Of a stretch of DNA of 5,662 nucleotides, positions 1 through 5,662 are shown piece by piece. The DNA is taken from contig JALSHM010000046.1 in NCBI GenBank assembly GCA_026982235.1, forward strand, positions 1 through 5,662, in the 5' to 3' direction. Origin of the DNA: Robiginitomaculum sp. Its GTDB lineage: Bacteria; Pseudomonadota; Alphaproteobacteria; Caulobacterales; Maricaulaceae. The position numbers were made by a program, and so were the translations under genes. Position 1 is the stretch's first letter. Every line of letters starts with the position of its first letter. The notes beneath the pieces were generated by a model. It was not told the origin of the DNA and searched no databases. It saw only the letters and a list, made by a program, of their open reading frames with translations.

Positions 1-296
1 ATACCACTAGCACAATGGGCTAGAACAGGGCCTGCCGCATTGTTTAAAGTTTTGGCCATTGAGGTTAATAGTTCTGGCGTTATCTGGCCAGGTCTCATTG
101 GCAGATGTACATAATCCAACCCAGCTTCTTGGGCTAATTTTTCTATATCACCAGCAAATGGCTGTCCCGGTTTCTCCATGTCTGGACGATTATTGATAAT
201 CGTGGTAAAACCAGACTCCTTAATGAAGTCCAACTGCTCCGGAAATATCTGTGCGCATACAGATACACTATCCGATAATTTATTGAATTTTGTCAT
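1..296 (-). CDS. DUF442/TIGR01244-type phosphatase-like protein (partial, C-terminus outside window)
   Basis: The 98 visible codons run from an ATG at 296-294 to the left edge. The protein contains IINNRPD (residues 33-39), then PGQP (43-46), LPMRPGQIT (65-73) and ends in AHCASG (93-98). This pattern matches the DUF442/TIGR01244 family, a dual-specificity-phosphatase-like fold whose active site is HC-x5-R. Here His94 and Cys95 are visible, but the expected Arg lies beyond the edge. Family members occur alone or fused to a metallo-beta-lactamase-type persulfide dioxygenase (the Blh proteins) and are linked to sulfide or persulfide handling. Whether this copy is fused cannot be seen. The start is supported by a purine-rich AAGGTGGG (305-312, minus strand) about eight bases upstream. 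It lies 74 bases downstream of feoB on the same strand, so it may be co-transcribed with feoAB. The family call is strong; the substrate is unknown. Confidence 0.82.
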   Translation of the reverse strand, partial: MTKFNKLSDSVSVCAQIFPEQLDFIKESGFTTIINNRPDMEKPGQPFAGDIEKLAQEAGLDYVHLPMRPGQITPELLTSMAKTLNNAAGPVLAHCASG

Positions 297-304
297 GGAA
301 TGTT

Positions 305-312
305 CCCACCTT
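305..312 (-). promoter_or_regulatory. Ribosome binding site of the DUF442 gene
   Basis: On the minus strand this reads AAGGTGGG and ends eight bases before the ATG at 296. It is the clearest Shine-Dalgarno sequence in the window and fixes the start of the DUF442 gene. By contrast, feoA and feoB have no comparable site. Confidence 0.65.
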
Positions 313-328
313 AATATTAGCTCCCCCT

Positions 329-358
329 AATATATAGGGAGGAATTTTCAATTGCCAA
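329..358 (-). promoter_or_regulatory. Candidate sigma-70-type promoter for the DUF442 gene
   Basis: On the minus strand TTGGCA (358-353, five of six matches to TTGACA) is followed after 18 bases by TATATT (334-329, five of six to TATAAT). TATATA two bases earlier gives a 16-base spacer. The predicted start leaves a leader of roughly 25-30 bases containing the AAGGTGGG site. An imperfect hairpin (CTCCC-type arms at 321-325 and 337-341) overlaps the -10 region. It has no following T-run, so I do not read it as a feoB terminator. Read-through from feoB remains possible. Confidence 0.45.
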
Positions 359-370
359 GATGTTTTTACG

Positions 371-2212
371 CTAAAGCCCCAATGCTTTCGCAGCCCAAAA
401 TGTTAACCCCGCCGCAATATAGGCCAGTGCAAACAAATATCCAAACATGATGAGTGGCCATTTCCAGCTATTTGTTTCCTTGCGGGTAATTGCCAAAGTC
501 GACAAACACTGCGGGGCAAAAACAAACCAAGCAATAAATGCTAGCCCTGTGGGCAGAGACCAATGAGCTGCGATGAGCGATTGAATAGCGTCCGCATTTT
601 CATTGACGGCTTGAACGCCGTATGTGATTTCCAAAGATGACACAGCCACTTCGCGCGCTGCCATGGCAGGTATCAATGCGATAATCATTTCCAAATTAAA
701 CCCAATGGGCGCAAATATAGGCTCTAATACCCGCCCAAGCATACCGGCAAAACTATTACGGATAACACCATCATTATTTGGATATGTAGACAAAAACCAA
801 ATAATAATGGAGGCCGGCAAAATAATTCGCCCTGCCCGCTTAATAAAGATCATAGCCCGCTGCCACAACCCTAGCAAATATCCCTTTAGAGACGGTATTT
901 TATAGCCTGGCATTTCCAAAAGCAAAGTAGGCTTGCCACCTTTGAGGAGCGTTTTCTTAAGGGCAAAGGCAGCAATAAATGCAAATACGATACCAATGAT
1001 GACTAAGCCAAACATGGTCAGGCCTTGCACATTAAATATACCAAGATTTGTTCTAGGTATGAATGCACCCACGAGCATAAAATATACGGGCCAACGCGCC
1101 GAACACGTCATCAGTGGTGCAATCATAATCGTAGTCAATCTATCGCGTTCATTCTCAATTGAGCGAGCTGCCATAATACCGGGAATGGCGCAAGCAAAGC
1201 TGGACAGGAGCGGGATAAATGCGCGCCCATTTAGCCCGACCTTAGCCATCAAACTGTCAATCAGAAAAGCAGCTCTGGTCATATACCCAGAGCTTTCAAG
1301 CGCCAAAATAAACATAAAGAGAATAATTATTTGCGGTAAAAACACGATAACCGCCCCAACACCATTGATTACGCCGTCCACCAGTAAAGACTTAAACCAC
1401 CCCTCCCCCAAAAACATACCGACAAAGGTACCAATACTAGCTGTCCAGTTTTCAAGTAAAGTTATAAACGGCGCCGACCATGCATAGACTGCTTGGAACA
1501 TGACAAACAAAATCAGTAATAAAAGAATAGGCCCGATGATGGGATGCAACACAATATTGTCTATTTTGGTTGTGATATTCTGGGCAGTCGGAGAAGTCAC
1601 ATGGGCACGGGTAATGGCGCGAGCTTTACTTTGTAGCGTCTTCAAATCCTCACCGTCCGAACGAGGAGGCTCAACACTGCCATTTACAATATCCCGTCCC
1701 CAGCTATCAAGCTTATCTACCAAAGCCTGTCGCCCGGCAGTACGAACGGCAACGCAGGTAATAACCGGAACACCGATTTCTTTCTCAACCTGCTGCAGGT
1801 CAATCTCAACACCATCCCGTGCCGCCATATCCATCATATTGAGGACAACAATCATTGGCAGGCCGTAATTTTTTGCTTGCAGAACATTATGCAAATGCGT
1901 GCGGATTTGCGCAGCGTCCATAACCACAATTAAAGCGTCAGGCGCTTGCTCGCCCTCTAGTCGACCGTGAACAGCATCAAGTGTGACGCGCTCGTCTGCG
2001 CTATGACCACAATCCCCGTAAATCCCGGGTAAATCCATCAGCCGTATTATTTGTCCGGACTTTGTCTCGAAATTCCCAACGGCATACTCGACTGTAACCC
2101 CGGGGTAATTAGCAATCTTAGCCCGCCCGCCCGTAAGCGCGTTAAATACAGACGACTTGCCACAATTGGGTGCCCCCAATAAAGCAATAGAGATTGGAGC
2201 TTTATTCGTCAT
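371..2212 (-). CDS. feoB: Ferrous iron transport protein B (FeoB), GTP-binding membrane permease
   Basis: This 613-residue protein is the inner-membrane Fe(II) transporter with a cytoplasmic G-protein domain. G motifs are intact: G1 GAPNCGKS (13-20), G2 region NYPGVTVE (35-42), G3 DLPGIY (60-65) and G4 NMMD (125-128), where FeoB proteins normally lack the Lys of NKxD. A shortened linker follows to about residue 222. The membrane part has about eight hydrophobic segments, starting near 226, 284, 361, 396, 455, 505, 553 and 586. Two gate-type regions carry SSFACAIPGIMAAR (337-350, Cys341) and MTCSARWPVY (368-377, Cys370); a late PQC gives Cys569. It is shorter than E. coli FeoB (773 residues), mostly in the linker and membrane domains, but appears complete. 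Its ATG overlaps the feoA stop in ATGA and lacks a clear ribosome site, so translation is probably coupled to feoA. Identification is secure. Confidence 0.97.
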   Translation of the reverse strand: MTNKAPISIALLGAPNCGKSSVFNALTGGRAKIANYPGVTVEYAVGNFETKSGQIIRLMDLPGIYGDCGHSADERVTLDAVHGRLEGEQAPDALIVVMDAAQIRTHLHNVLQAKNYGLPMIVVLNMMDMAARDGVEIDLQQVEKEIGVPVITCVAVRTAGRQALVDKLDSWGRDIVNGSVEPPRSDGEDLKTLQSKARAITRAHVTSPTAQNITTKIDNIVLHPIIGPILLLLILFVMFQAVYAWSAPFITLLENWTASIGTFVGMFLGEGWFKSLLVDGVINGVGAVIVFLPQIIILFMFILALESSGYMTRAAFLIDSLMAKVGLNGRAFIPLLSSFACAIPGIMAARSIENERDRLTTIMIAPLMTCSARWPVYFMLVGAFIPRTNLGIFNVQGLTMFGLVIIGIVFAFIAAFALKKTLLKGGKPTLLLEMPGYKIPSLKGYLLGLWQRAMIFIKRAGRIILPASIIIWFLSTYPNNDGVIRNSFAGMLGRVLEPIFAPIGFNLEMIIALIPAMAAREVAVSSLEITYGVQAVNENADAIQSLIAAHWSLPTGLAFIAWFVFAPQCLSTLAITRKETNSWKWPLIMFGYLFALAYIAAGLTFWAAKALGL

Positions 2213-2565
2213 TCGCTAGCAGACCCACACGCGCCACAACAAGGCTTCTCCACACTGGTTGGCAGTCCGTGAATATCACAGACGTCCGTATTCCCCATAT
2301 CTCTATGTAAGTCAGCAGGTATTACACGAATCATTTTGGCCTCGCCCGGGCGCATAGCTATTGCCGTACCGTGCAATTTCACATTTAACGGCGAGCGGCC
2401 AAATAGACCCACATGTAGTATTTCCACTAAATCCCCCTCGGCAAAACCAATTTCTCGTAGCCTGATCTGGTCATGCTCCGCAACGCCATTAAAGCCACAA
2501 ATCCGCGCAGGTCTATTCTTTTTCAGCATGAATAGTGTTGTTTCTGCATTTTGTAGGTCTGTCAT
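2209..2565 (-). CDS. feoA: FeoA-family SH3-like protein with cysteine-rich C-terminal tail
   Basis: This 118-residue cytoplasmic protein has the FeoA SH3-like domain over about residues 9-82: TTLFMLKKNRPARICGF, then IRLREIGFAEGDLVEIL and IAMRPGEAKMIRV. FeoA is a small partner required for FeoB-dependent Fe(II) uptake. Family members are usually about 75-90 residues; the extra length here is a tail (about 84-118) with His87, Cys96, His99 and a CCGACG cluster (Cys109, Cys110, Cys113), which looks metal-binding. The ATG at 2565 is preferred because the next ATG (residue 13) would remove the first conserved strand, and an in-frame stop lies at 2586-2584, six codons upstream of the ATG. No Shine-Dalgarno precedes it, and the predicted transcription start is the ATG itself. 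The gene leads the feoAB unit and sits under a Fur-like operator. No separate feoC is visible. Confidence 0.93.
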   Translation of the reverse strand: MTDLQNAETTLFMLKKNRPARICGFNGVAEHDQIRLREIGFAEGDLVEILHVGLFGRSPLNVKLHGTAIAMRPGEAKMIRVIPADLHRDMGNTDVCDIHGLPTSVEKPCCGACGSASE

Positions 2566-2571
2566 ACCGGC

Positions 2572-2599
2572 TGTATATGCGAACTATTCGCAATTGCAA
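2572..2599 (-). promoter_or_regulatory. Candidate feoAB promoter
   Basis: On the minus strand TTGCAA (2599-2594) and TATACA (2577-2572) are separated by 16 bases, each matching four of six consensus positions. Counting from the -10 puts +1 at 2565, the A of the feoA ATG, so the transcript would be leaderless. The boxes are weak individually. The support is their spacing, the lack of a better pair further upstream, and the palindrome that exactly fills the spacer. Confidence 0.45.
2578..2592. promoter_or_regulatory. Fur-like operator upstream of feoA
   Basis: The 15-base sequence reads TGCGAACTATTCGCA, a perfect 6-3-6 palindrome of TGCGAA and TTCGCA. The TGC-N9-GCA layout with AA/TT inside resembles Fur-family boxes reported for alphaproteobacteria. 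An overlapping near-palindrome, TTCGCAATTGCAAA (2587-2600, one mismatched pair), could seat a second dimer. The site lies between the -35 and -10 of the proposed feoAB promoter, where a bound repressor would block RNA polymerase. Regulator identity (Fur/Mur rather than another iron regulator) is inferred from motif shape and the iron-uptake genes downstream. Confidence 0.6.
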
Positions 2600-2660
2600 A
2601 GCAAAAACTTTGGCTATTTTGTCGCACACTAAATAAATGCAGAACTTGAAACTTTCCCCG

Positions 2661-2689
2661 TAGACATATGTTTACGATTTGCCTATAAG
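2661..2689 (+). promoter_or_regulatory. Promoter of tRNA-Phe
   Basis: TAGACA (2661-2666) and TATAAG (2684-2689) each match the sigma-70 consensus at five of six positions and are separated by the optimal 17 bases. The predicted start is near 2696, about 32 bases before the mature tRNA 5' end. It points away from feoA, and the two promoters' -35 boxes lie about 60 bases apart. Confidence 0.6.
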
Positions 2690-2700
2690 CCCGCTTCATT

Positions 2701-2720
2701 AGGTCATTAAATAATGGCCT
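2701..2720 (+). repeat. Inverted repeat in the tRNA-Phe leader
   Basis: AGGTCATT and AATGGCCT face each other across a four-base AAAT loop, giving an eight-base-pair stem with one G-U pair. It starts about five bases after the predicted transcription start. The right arm (GGCCT, 2716-2720) can instead pair with AGGCC at 2727-2731, which includes the first four bases of the tRNA. Function is unknown; it could be a processing signal or an operator. Confidence 0.45.
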
Positions 2721-2727
2721 ACGGTAA

Positions 2728-2803
2728 GGCCGCATAGCTCAGTTGGTAGAGCAACGGATTGAAAATCCGTGTGTCCCTGGTTCAAATCCAGGTGCGGCCA
2801 CCA
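2728..2803 (+). tRNA. trnF: tRNA-Phe (anticodon GAA)
   Basis: A complete 76-base cloverleaf can be folded. The acceptor stem pairs GGCCGCA (2728-2734) with TGCGGCC (2793-2799), followed by discriminator A2800 and an encoded CCA. The D arm contains AGCTCAGTTGGTAGAGC. The anticodon stem ACGGA/TCCGT (2754-2758 with 2766-2770) closes loop TTGAAAA with anticodon GAA at 2761-2763. The T arm carries the GTTCAAATC loop. A run of six T follows directly at 2804-2809 and may help end transcription. Confidence 0.97.
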
Positions 2804-3044
2804 TTTTTTACTTATATCAACCCAAAAGCCTTTCAACCTTGAAACCGTCTCACCCAAACAAGCTATCACCCCTCTCGTGCTTTCAAAGAGACACTCTCCA
2901 AACTAGTCACACCTCAATAGAAAAATCAGCAAAAGAAAAACTTGAACATGGGCTAGCACAATTATGTGGATTACATGTTGCGCCAATATAAAATTAGTGT
3001 ATTTCTCTGCAAATATATGACCATCAAAGCTCGATAAGCATTTT
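2804..3044. other. Spacer between the two tRNA genes, no gene seen
   Basis: This stretch is A+T-rich. The only long open frame starts inside the tRNA-Phe gene and has no independent start or ribosome site. On the minus strand, ATG codons soon meet stops. There is no integrase, att-like tRNA-end duplication or GC-rich hairpin with a T-run. I see only spacer DNA here. Confidence 0.6.
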
Positions 3045-3065
3045 GGTGACATATAGGTGACATAT
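3045..3065 (+). repeat. Tandem 10-base repeat upstream of tRNA-Thr
   Basis: GGTGACATAT occurs at 3045-3054 and again at 3056-3065, an 11-base period, close to one turn of DNA. The second copy contains the proposed -35 (GTGACA) of the tRNA-Thr promoter. The first copy provides a spare, upstream GTGACA. It may be a regulator site pair or a small duplication. Confidence 0.6.
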
Positions 3066-3085
3066 TTAGCTTTTTAGCAGATAAA
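3057..3085 (+). promoter_or_regulatory. Candidate promoter of tRNA-Thr
   Basis: GTGACA (3057-3062, five of six to TTGACA) and GATAAA (3080-3085, four of six to TATAAT) lie 17 bases apart. The predicted start near 3092 is five bases before the mature tRNA, a usual leader length. This suggests the Thr tRNA is transcribed on its own rather than only by read-through from tRNA-Phe. Confidence 0.5.
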
Positions 3086-3096
3086 ACCATAATAAC

Positions 3097-3171
3097 GCCG
3101 CAGTAGCTCAGTGGTAGAGCGCATCATTGGTAATGATGAGGTCGGGAGTTCAATTCTCCCTTGCGGCACCA
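3097..3171 (+). tRNA. trnT: tRNA-Thr (anticodon GGT)
   Basis: A complete 75-base cloverleaf is present. The acceptor stem pairs GCCGCAG (3097-3103) with TTGCGGC (3161-3167), with one G-U pair, then discriminator A3168 and encoded CCA (3169-3171). The D arm is AGCTCAGTGGTAGAGC. The anticodon stem CATCA/TGATG (3122-3126 with 3134-3138) closes loop TTGGTAA with anticodon GGT at 3129-3131, which reads ACC/ACU threonine codons. The T arm has GTTCAATTC. It converges on cckA, whose stop codon is 102 bases away. Confidence 0.97.
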
Positions 3172-3172
3172 T

Positions 3173-3212
3173 TTTCCCCAATAGAAACAATAGTTATTTT
3201 ACATTTCCCCAA
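3173..3212. repeat. Short direct repeat between tRNA-Thr and cckA
   Basis: TTTCCCCAA occurs at 3173-3181 and 3204-3212, 31 bases apart. ATAGTT (3190-3195) and AACTAT (3211-3216) could form a weak six-pair hairpin with a 15-base loop. Neither looks like a proper intrinsic terminator, so how cckA and tRNA-Thr transcription ends here is unclear. Confidence 0.3.
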
Positions 3213-3272
3213 CTATGGCAGTGACAATTTGCATACATTTGACTTGGAGTGTGTGTTCATAATCTTTGACGG

Positions 3273-5662
3273 TTACTCGTCGGTGTTGTCGTTCAAGACT
3301 GTTTTTACTTTCTCGGCTAGTTGAATTAGGGTAAAGGGCTTGGGGAGGAAGGTTACATCTGGCTCTTCGGCAAGAAGATCGGAGAACTCTTCTTCGGCGT
3401 AACCAGAAATAAAGACTATTTTTGCTTCTCCGAGTAGAGCGCGCCCTTTCTTGAGCAGTGTCGGCCCATCCATACCGGGCATGACTACATCGGAAATCAT
3501 CAAATCAAATGTTTCGTCGCCACCTTCCAATATTTCAAAGGCCTCATCGCCGTTTTCGGCTTCAACAACTGTATAACCACGTTTGCGTAGCGTTTTAGCC
3601 GCTATCACCCGCACATTTGCCTCGTCCTCGACAAATAATATACTGCCCTCGCCGGATAGATCTGAAGGTTTTAGTCGTGCTTGGTCGATTTGGGGTTTAG
3701 GTTTTGGTGAAATTTGCGTATCACCAATCGCAGTCGGAATATAGACACTAAATGTTGTGCCGACACCCAGCTCACTTTCAACACGTAAATGCCCGCCAGA
3801 TTGCTGGACAATACCATAGACAGTCGCAAGGCCAAGACCTGTGCCTTTGCCTTGAGCCTTTGTAGTAAAGAAAGGCTCGAATATTTTGTCCTTTGTTTCT
3901 TTGTCCATGCCTGTGCCGGTATCTGTAACATCGAAGCGTACATATGTCCCGGTATCGCGAAGGGCTATGCCTTGGCGCTCCAATTCTTCATCGCTGACTT
4001 TAGCAGATGTGAGTACGATAGTACCGCCGCCTTTTTCCAGCATAGCATCACGAGCATTGACACACAGGTTAAGCAAAACCGTATCGAGTTGTCCTTTATC
4101 TGCCAATATTGGCAAGAGACCGCGCCCGTGAACCACTTCCAGCTTTACGCGCTCTACCAGAACATCTTGTAGTAAATGAGTTAAGTCCGACAAGGTATCA
4201 GTCACATCCAACACTACAGCACGCAGAGTTTGTTTGCGCGAGAACGCCAATAATTTGCGCACAAGACCGGTCGCGCGCGAGACCGTTTGATTGATTTTTT
4301 GAAGTTCAGGGTAAGACGGGTCGCCGATCGGGTGGCGCCCCAAAAGCACATCAGTGTTCAGACGTATGGCCGTAAGCAGATTGTTAAATTCGTGCGCCAG
4401 ACCCGCCGCTAACTGTCCAATCGCCTGCATTTTCTGAGACTGGCCTAGTTGATCTTCCAACATTTTACGGCTGCTAATATCTATTATATAGGCTGTACAA
4501 CCATCAGTATTTGGCTCAGAAAAATACACATCCACAGGGTGCCCTTCCGCCCCGCTGAGCCGCATGTCAGCGGGACCATCTTGCACATTGATTCCTGCCG
4601 ATATAAATGCCTTACTAGCTTCTGTCGGGGCGAATAGCGATTTAAAATCTGCACCGTCTGCAATATCATGTCCAATCATTCTTGATAGTGCGCTATTGGT
4701 GTTAATAATTTTTGCAGTGTTCAAATCCGTACTGTCAATCCTGACCACACCGAATGGAGCATCGCCCATACCCGCGCTAGGCGAGGCGTCGAGATTGGCT
4801 GTTTGTGATTCTTGAGTCATGCTTTCTATAAGTACATTTTCTTCGCTGGCATCTTTTATGGATTCTGCAGACTCATCGGTGCGGTTACCAAGTCCGGAAT
4901 GGCCATAGACGGCCACACTGGCATAAACATCCCCCGAATCCATTTCATGCCAGCCACCCATTAAAACTACAGGCGACACAACGCCTTTTTGTGTAATCAA
5001 TCGAGTATCACTGCGAACGGTTCTACCTGGACTTTTAGGGCTGTCCAATAACGCACCCGGGCTTTCGATAAACTCAGCCATATTTGTAGGCGCAGTATCG
5101 CTGTCGACGCCCAACCAACCCTGTAATATTGAATTGGTTTTAAGGACTGTACCATCGCTTGCGACCGAAAACAAACCAACAGGTGCTTCAGCAAGCAAAG
5201 GCTCCGAAGTCTCATGATTGGCTACACTCATAATTTGCCATAATTGCCCCTCCGCAATGGACGACACTCTGACTTTATAGGAATTATATTCACCTTGCGC
5301 ATCTAATGTTCGGATAATTTCCTCGCCAATATCATTGTGCGATGTTGTATGATGCAAGCGGAATATAGCTGCGGATGCAGATTTTTCTTTTTTAGCAAAT
5401 AAGCGTTCTATGGACGGCGGCGAGCTTTCCAATACCTCTACACCCAATTCTTTAGCCAATTCGTAATAAGCGGGATTGGCCAAAATTGGCTTACCTTCAG
5501 AAACAATAAGGCTAGGGATTTGTTGGGCATTAAATGATGATAGCAAATGCGTGTTATCGCCAGCCTGCGACCCTAAATGTTCAAGGGTAGATTGACGGTG
5601 AAAGAAAATGGTCAGGCTTGCCAATATAGACACAATAGTGATGCCCAAAAGCAAAACAAAAG
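3273..5662 (-). CDS. cckA: CckA-like hybrid sensor histidine kinase (N-terminus probably outside window)
   Basis: At least 793 residues are visible, counting the TTG at 5654-5652 as residue 1. The order is a membrane segment (about 1-19), a PAS-like stretch (about 45-150), PAS-type domains from EAPVGLFSV (156) and DAPFGVVRI (298), a kinase core and a C-terminal receiver. The phosphorylatable His421 is in GLAHEFNNLLTAI. ATP-binding motifs are N529/N533 (NLCVNARDA), DTGTGM (578-583), FEPFFTTK (592-599) and GKGTGLGLA (602-610). The receiver has acidic E676/D677, phosphoacceptor D722, S750 and K772. The block from QSQKMQAIGQLA through DVLLGRHPIGDPSYPELQ to RKLLAFSRKQ is characteristic of CckA, which phosphorylates ChpT and, through it, CtrA and CpdR, and can reverse the flow as a phosphatase. 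It exceeds C. crescentus CckA (about 690 residues). The frame stays open to the window edge with no start codon better than TTG, so the true start and a first membrane helix probably lie beyond 5662. Confidence 0.92.
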   Translation of the reverse strand, partial: FVLLLGITIVSILASLTIFFHRQSTLEHLGSQAGDNTHLLSSFNAQQIPSLIVSEGKPILANPAYYELAKELGVEVLESSPPSIERLFAKKEKSASAAIFRLHHTTSHNDIGEEIIRTLDAQGEYNSYKVRVSSIAEGQLWQIMSVANHETSEPLLAEAPVGLFSVASDGTVLKTNSILQGWLGVDSDTAPTNMAEFIESPGALLDSPKSPGRTVRSDTRLITQKGVVSPVVLMGGWHEMDSGDVYASVAVYGHSGLGNRTDESAESIKDASEENVLIESMTQESQTANLDASPSAGMGDAPFGVVRIDSTDLNTAKIINTNSALSRMIGHDIADGADFKSLFAPTEASKAFISAGINVQDGPADMRLSGAEGHPVDVYFSEPNTDGCTAYIIDISSRKMLEDQLGQSQKMQAIGQLAAGLAHEFNNLLTAIRLNTDVLLGRHPIGDPSYPELQKINQTVSRATGLVRKLLAFSRKQTLRAVVLDVTDTLSDLTHLLQDVLVERVKLEVVHGRGLLPILADKGQLDTVLLNLCVNARDAMLEKGGGTIVLTSAKVSDEELERQGIALRDTGTYVRFDVTDTGTGMDKETKDKIFEPFFTTKAQGKGTGLGLATVYGIVQQSGGHLRVESELGVGTTFSVYIPTAIGDTQISPKPKPQIDQARLKPSDLSGEGSILFVEDEANVRVIAAKTLRKRGYTVVEAENGDEAFEILEGGDETFDLMISDVVMPGMDGPTLLKKGRALLGEAKIVFISGYAEEEFSDLLAEEPDVTFLPKPFTLIQLAEKVKTVLNDNTDE

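Noticed and set aside
321..341. Intrinsic terminator for feoAB
   Set aside because: The CTCCC/GGGAG arms form only an imperfect, A+T-looped hairpin and no T-run follows on the minus strand; overlap with promoter boxes fits better.
624..1868. Several plus-strand open frames opposite feoB
   Set aside because: They lie antisense to a clearly coding, family-conserved gene and have no ribosome sites or known motifs.
2527..2529. Alternative feoA start at the internal ATG (residue 13)
   Set aside because: It would remove the TTLFML segment that aligns with the usual first strand of FeoA, and it has no ribosome site to favour it.
2743..2991. 82-codon open frame on the plus strand beginning inside tRNA-Phe
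   Set aside because: Its first third is the translated tRNA (the familiar RIENPCVPGSNPGAA-type string), it has no ribosome site, and the rest shows no recognisable domain.
2728..3171. tRNA-associated integration site or genomic island between the two tRNAs
   Set aside because: No integrase, no duplicated tRNA 3' end and no foreign gene lies in the 293-base spacer.
3127..3324. 65-codon open frame on the plus strand beginning in tRNA-Thr
   Set aside because: It starts in the tRNA anticodon stem and runs into the 3' end of cckA on the opposite strand; composition and context give no support.
3671..5215. Alternative-frame open frames within cckA on both strands
   Set aside because: All overlap conserved CckA domains in a different frame and have no independent evidence of translation.

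Overview
The window looks like ordinary chromosome from an alphaproteobacterium. The strongest marker is a hybrid histidine kinase that reads as CckA, the top of the CckA-ChpT-CtrA cell-cycle phosphorelay found only in that class. The fairly A+T-rich sequence, many A/T-ending codons and a long CckA would suit a marine Caulobacterales/Maricaulales (Hyphomonadaceae-like) lineage. That placement is inference, not something the sequence proves.

Layout from left to right: (1) 1-296, minus strand, the first 98 codons of a DUF442/TIGR01244 phosphatase-like protein, cut by the window edge just inside its active-site motif. (2) 371-2212, minus strand, feoB, the ferrous iron transporter. (3) 2209-2565, minus strand, feoA, overlapping feoB by four bases (ATGA) and carrying an unusual cysteine-rich tail. 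(4) 2566-2727, a divergent control region holding a Fur-like operator and promoter for feoAB and, facing the other way, a good sigma-70-type promoter for tRNA-Phe. (5) 2728-2803 tRNA-Phe(GAA) and 3097-3171 tRNA-Thr(GGT), both on the plus strand with encoded CCA, separated by 293 bases with no credible gene. (6) 3273 to the right edge, minus strand, cckA, convergent with tRNA-Thr and probably open at its N-terminus.

The feo genes form one iron-uptake unit. A perfect 15-base palindrome exactly fills the spacer of the best feoA promoter, and the predicted transcription start falls on the A of the feoA ATG, so the unit is probably Fur-repressed and may be leaderless. The DUF442 gene follows feoB after 74 bases and has its own candidate promoter, so it may be read both with feoAB and alone. 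The tRNAs and cckA appear unrelated to iron uptake.

I found no phage, insertion sequence, CRISPR array or defence system, and no convincing wholly new system. The items most worth a second look are the cysteine-rich tail of FeoA, the operator/promoter layout at feoA, the foldable leader in front of tRNA-Phe, and the long sensory part of CckA.
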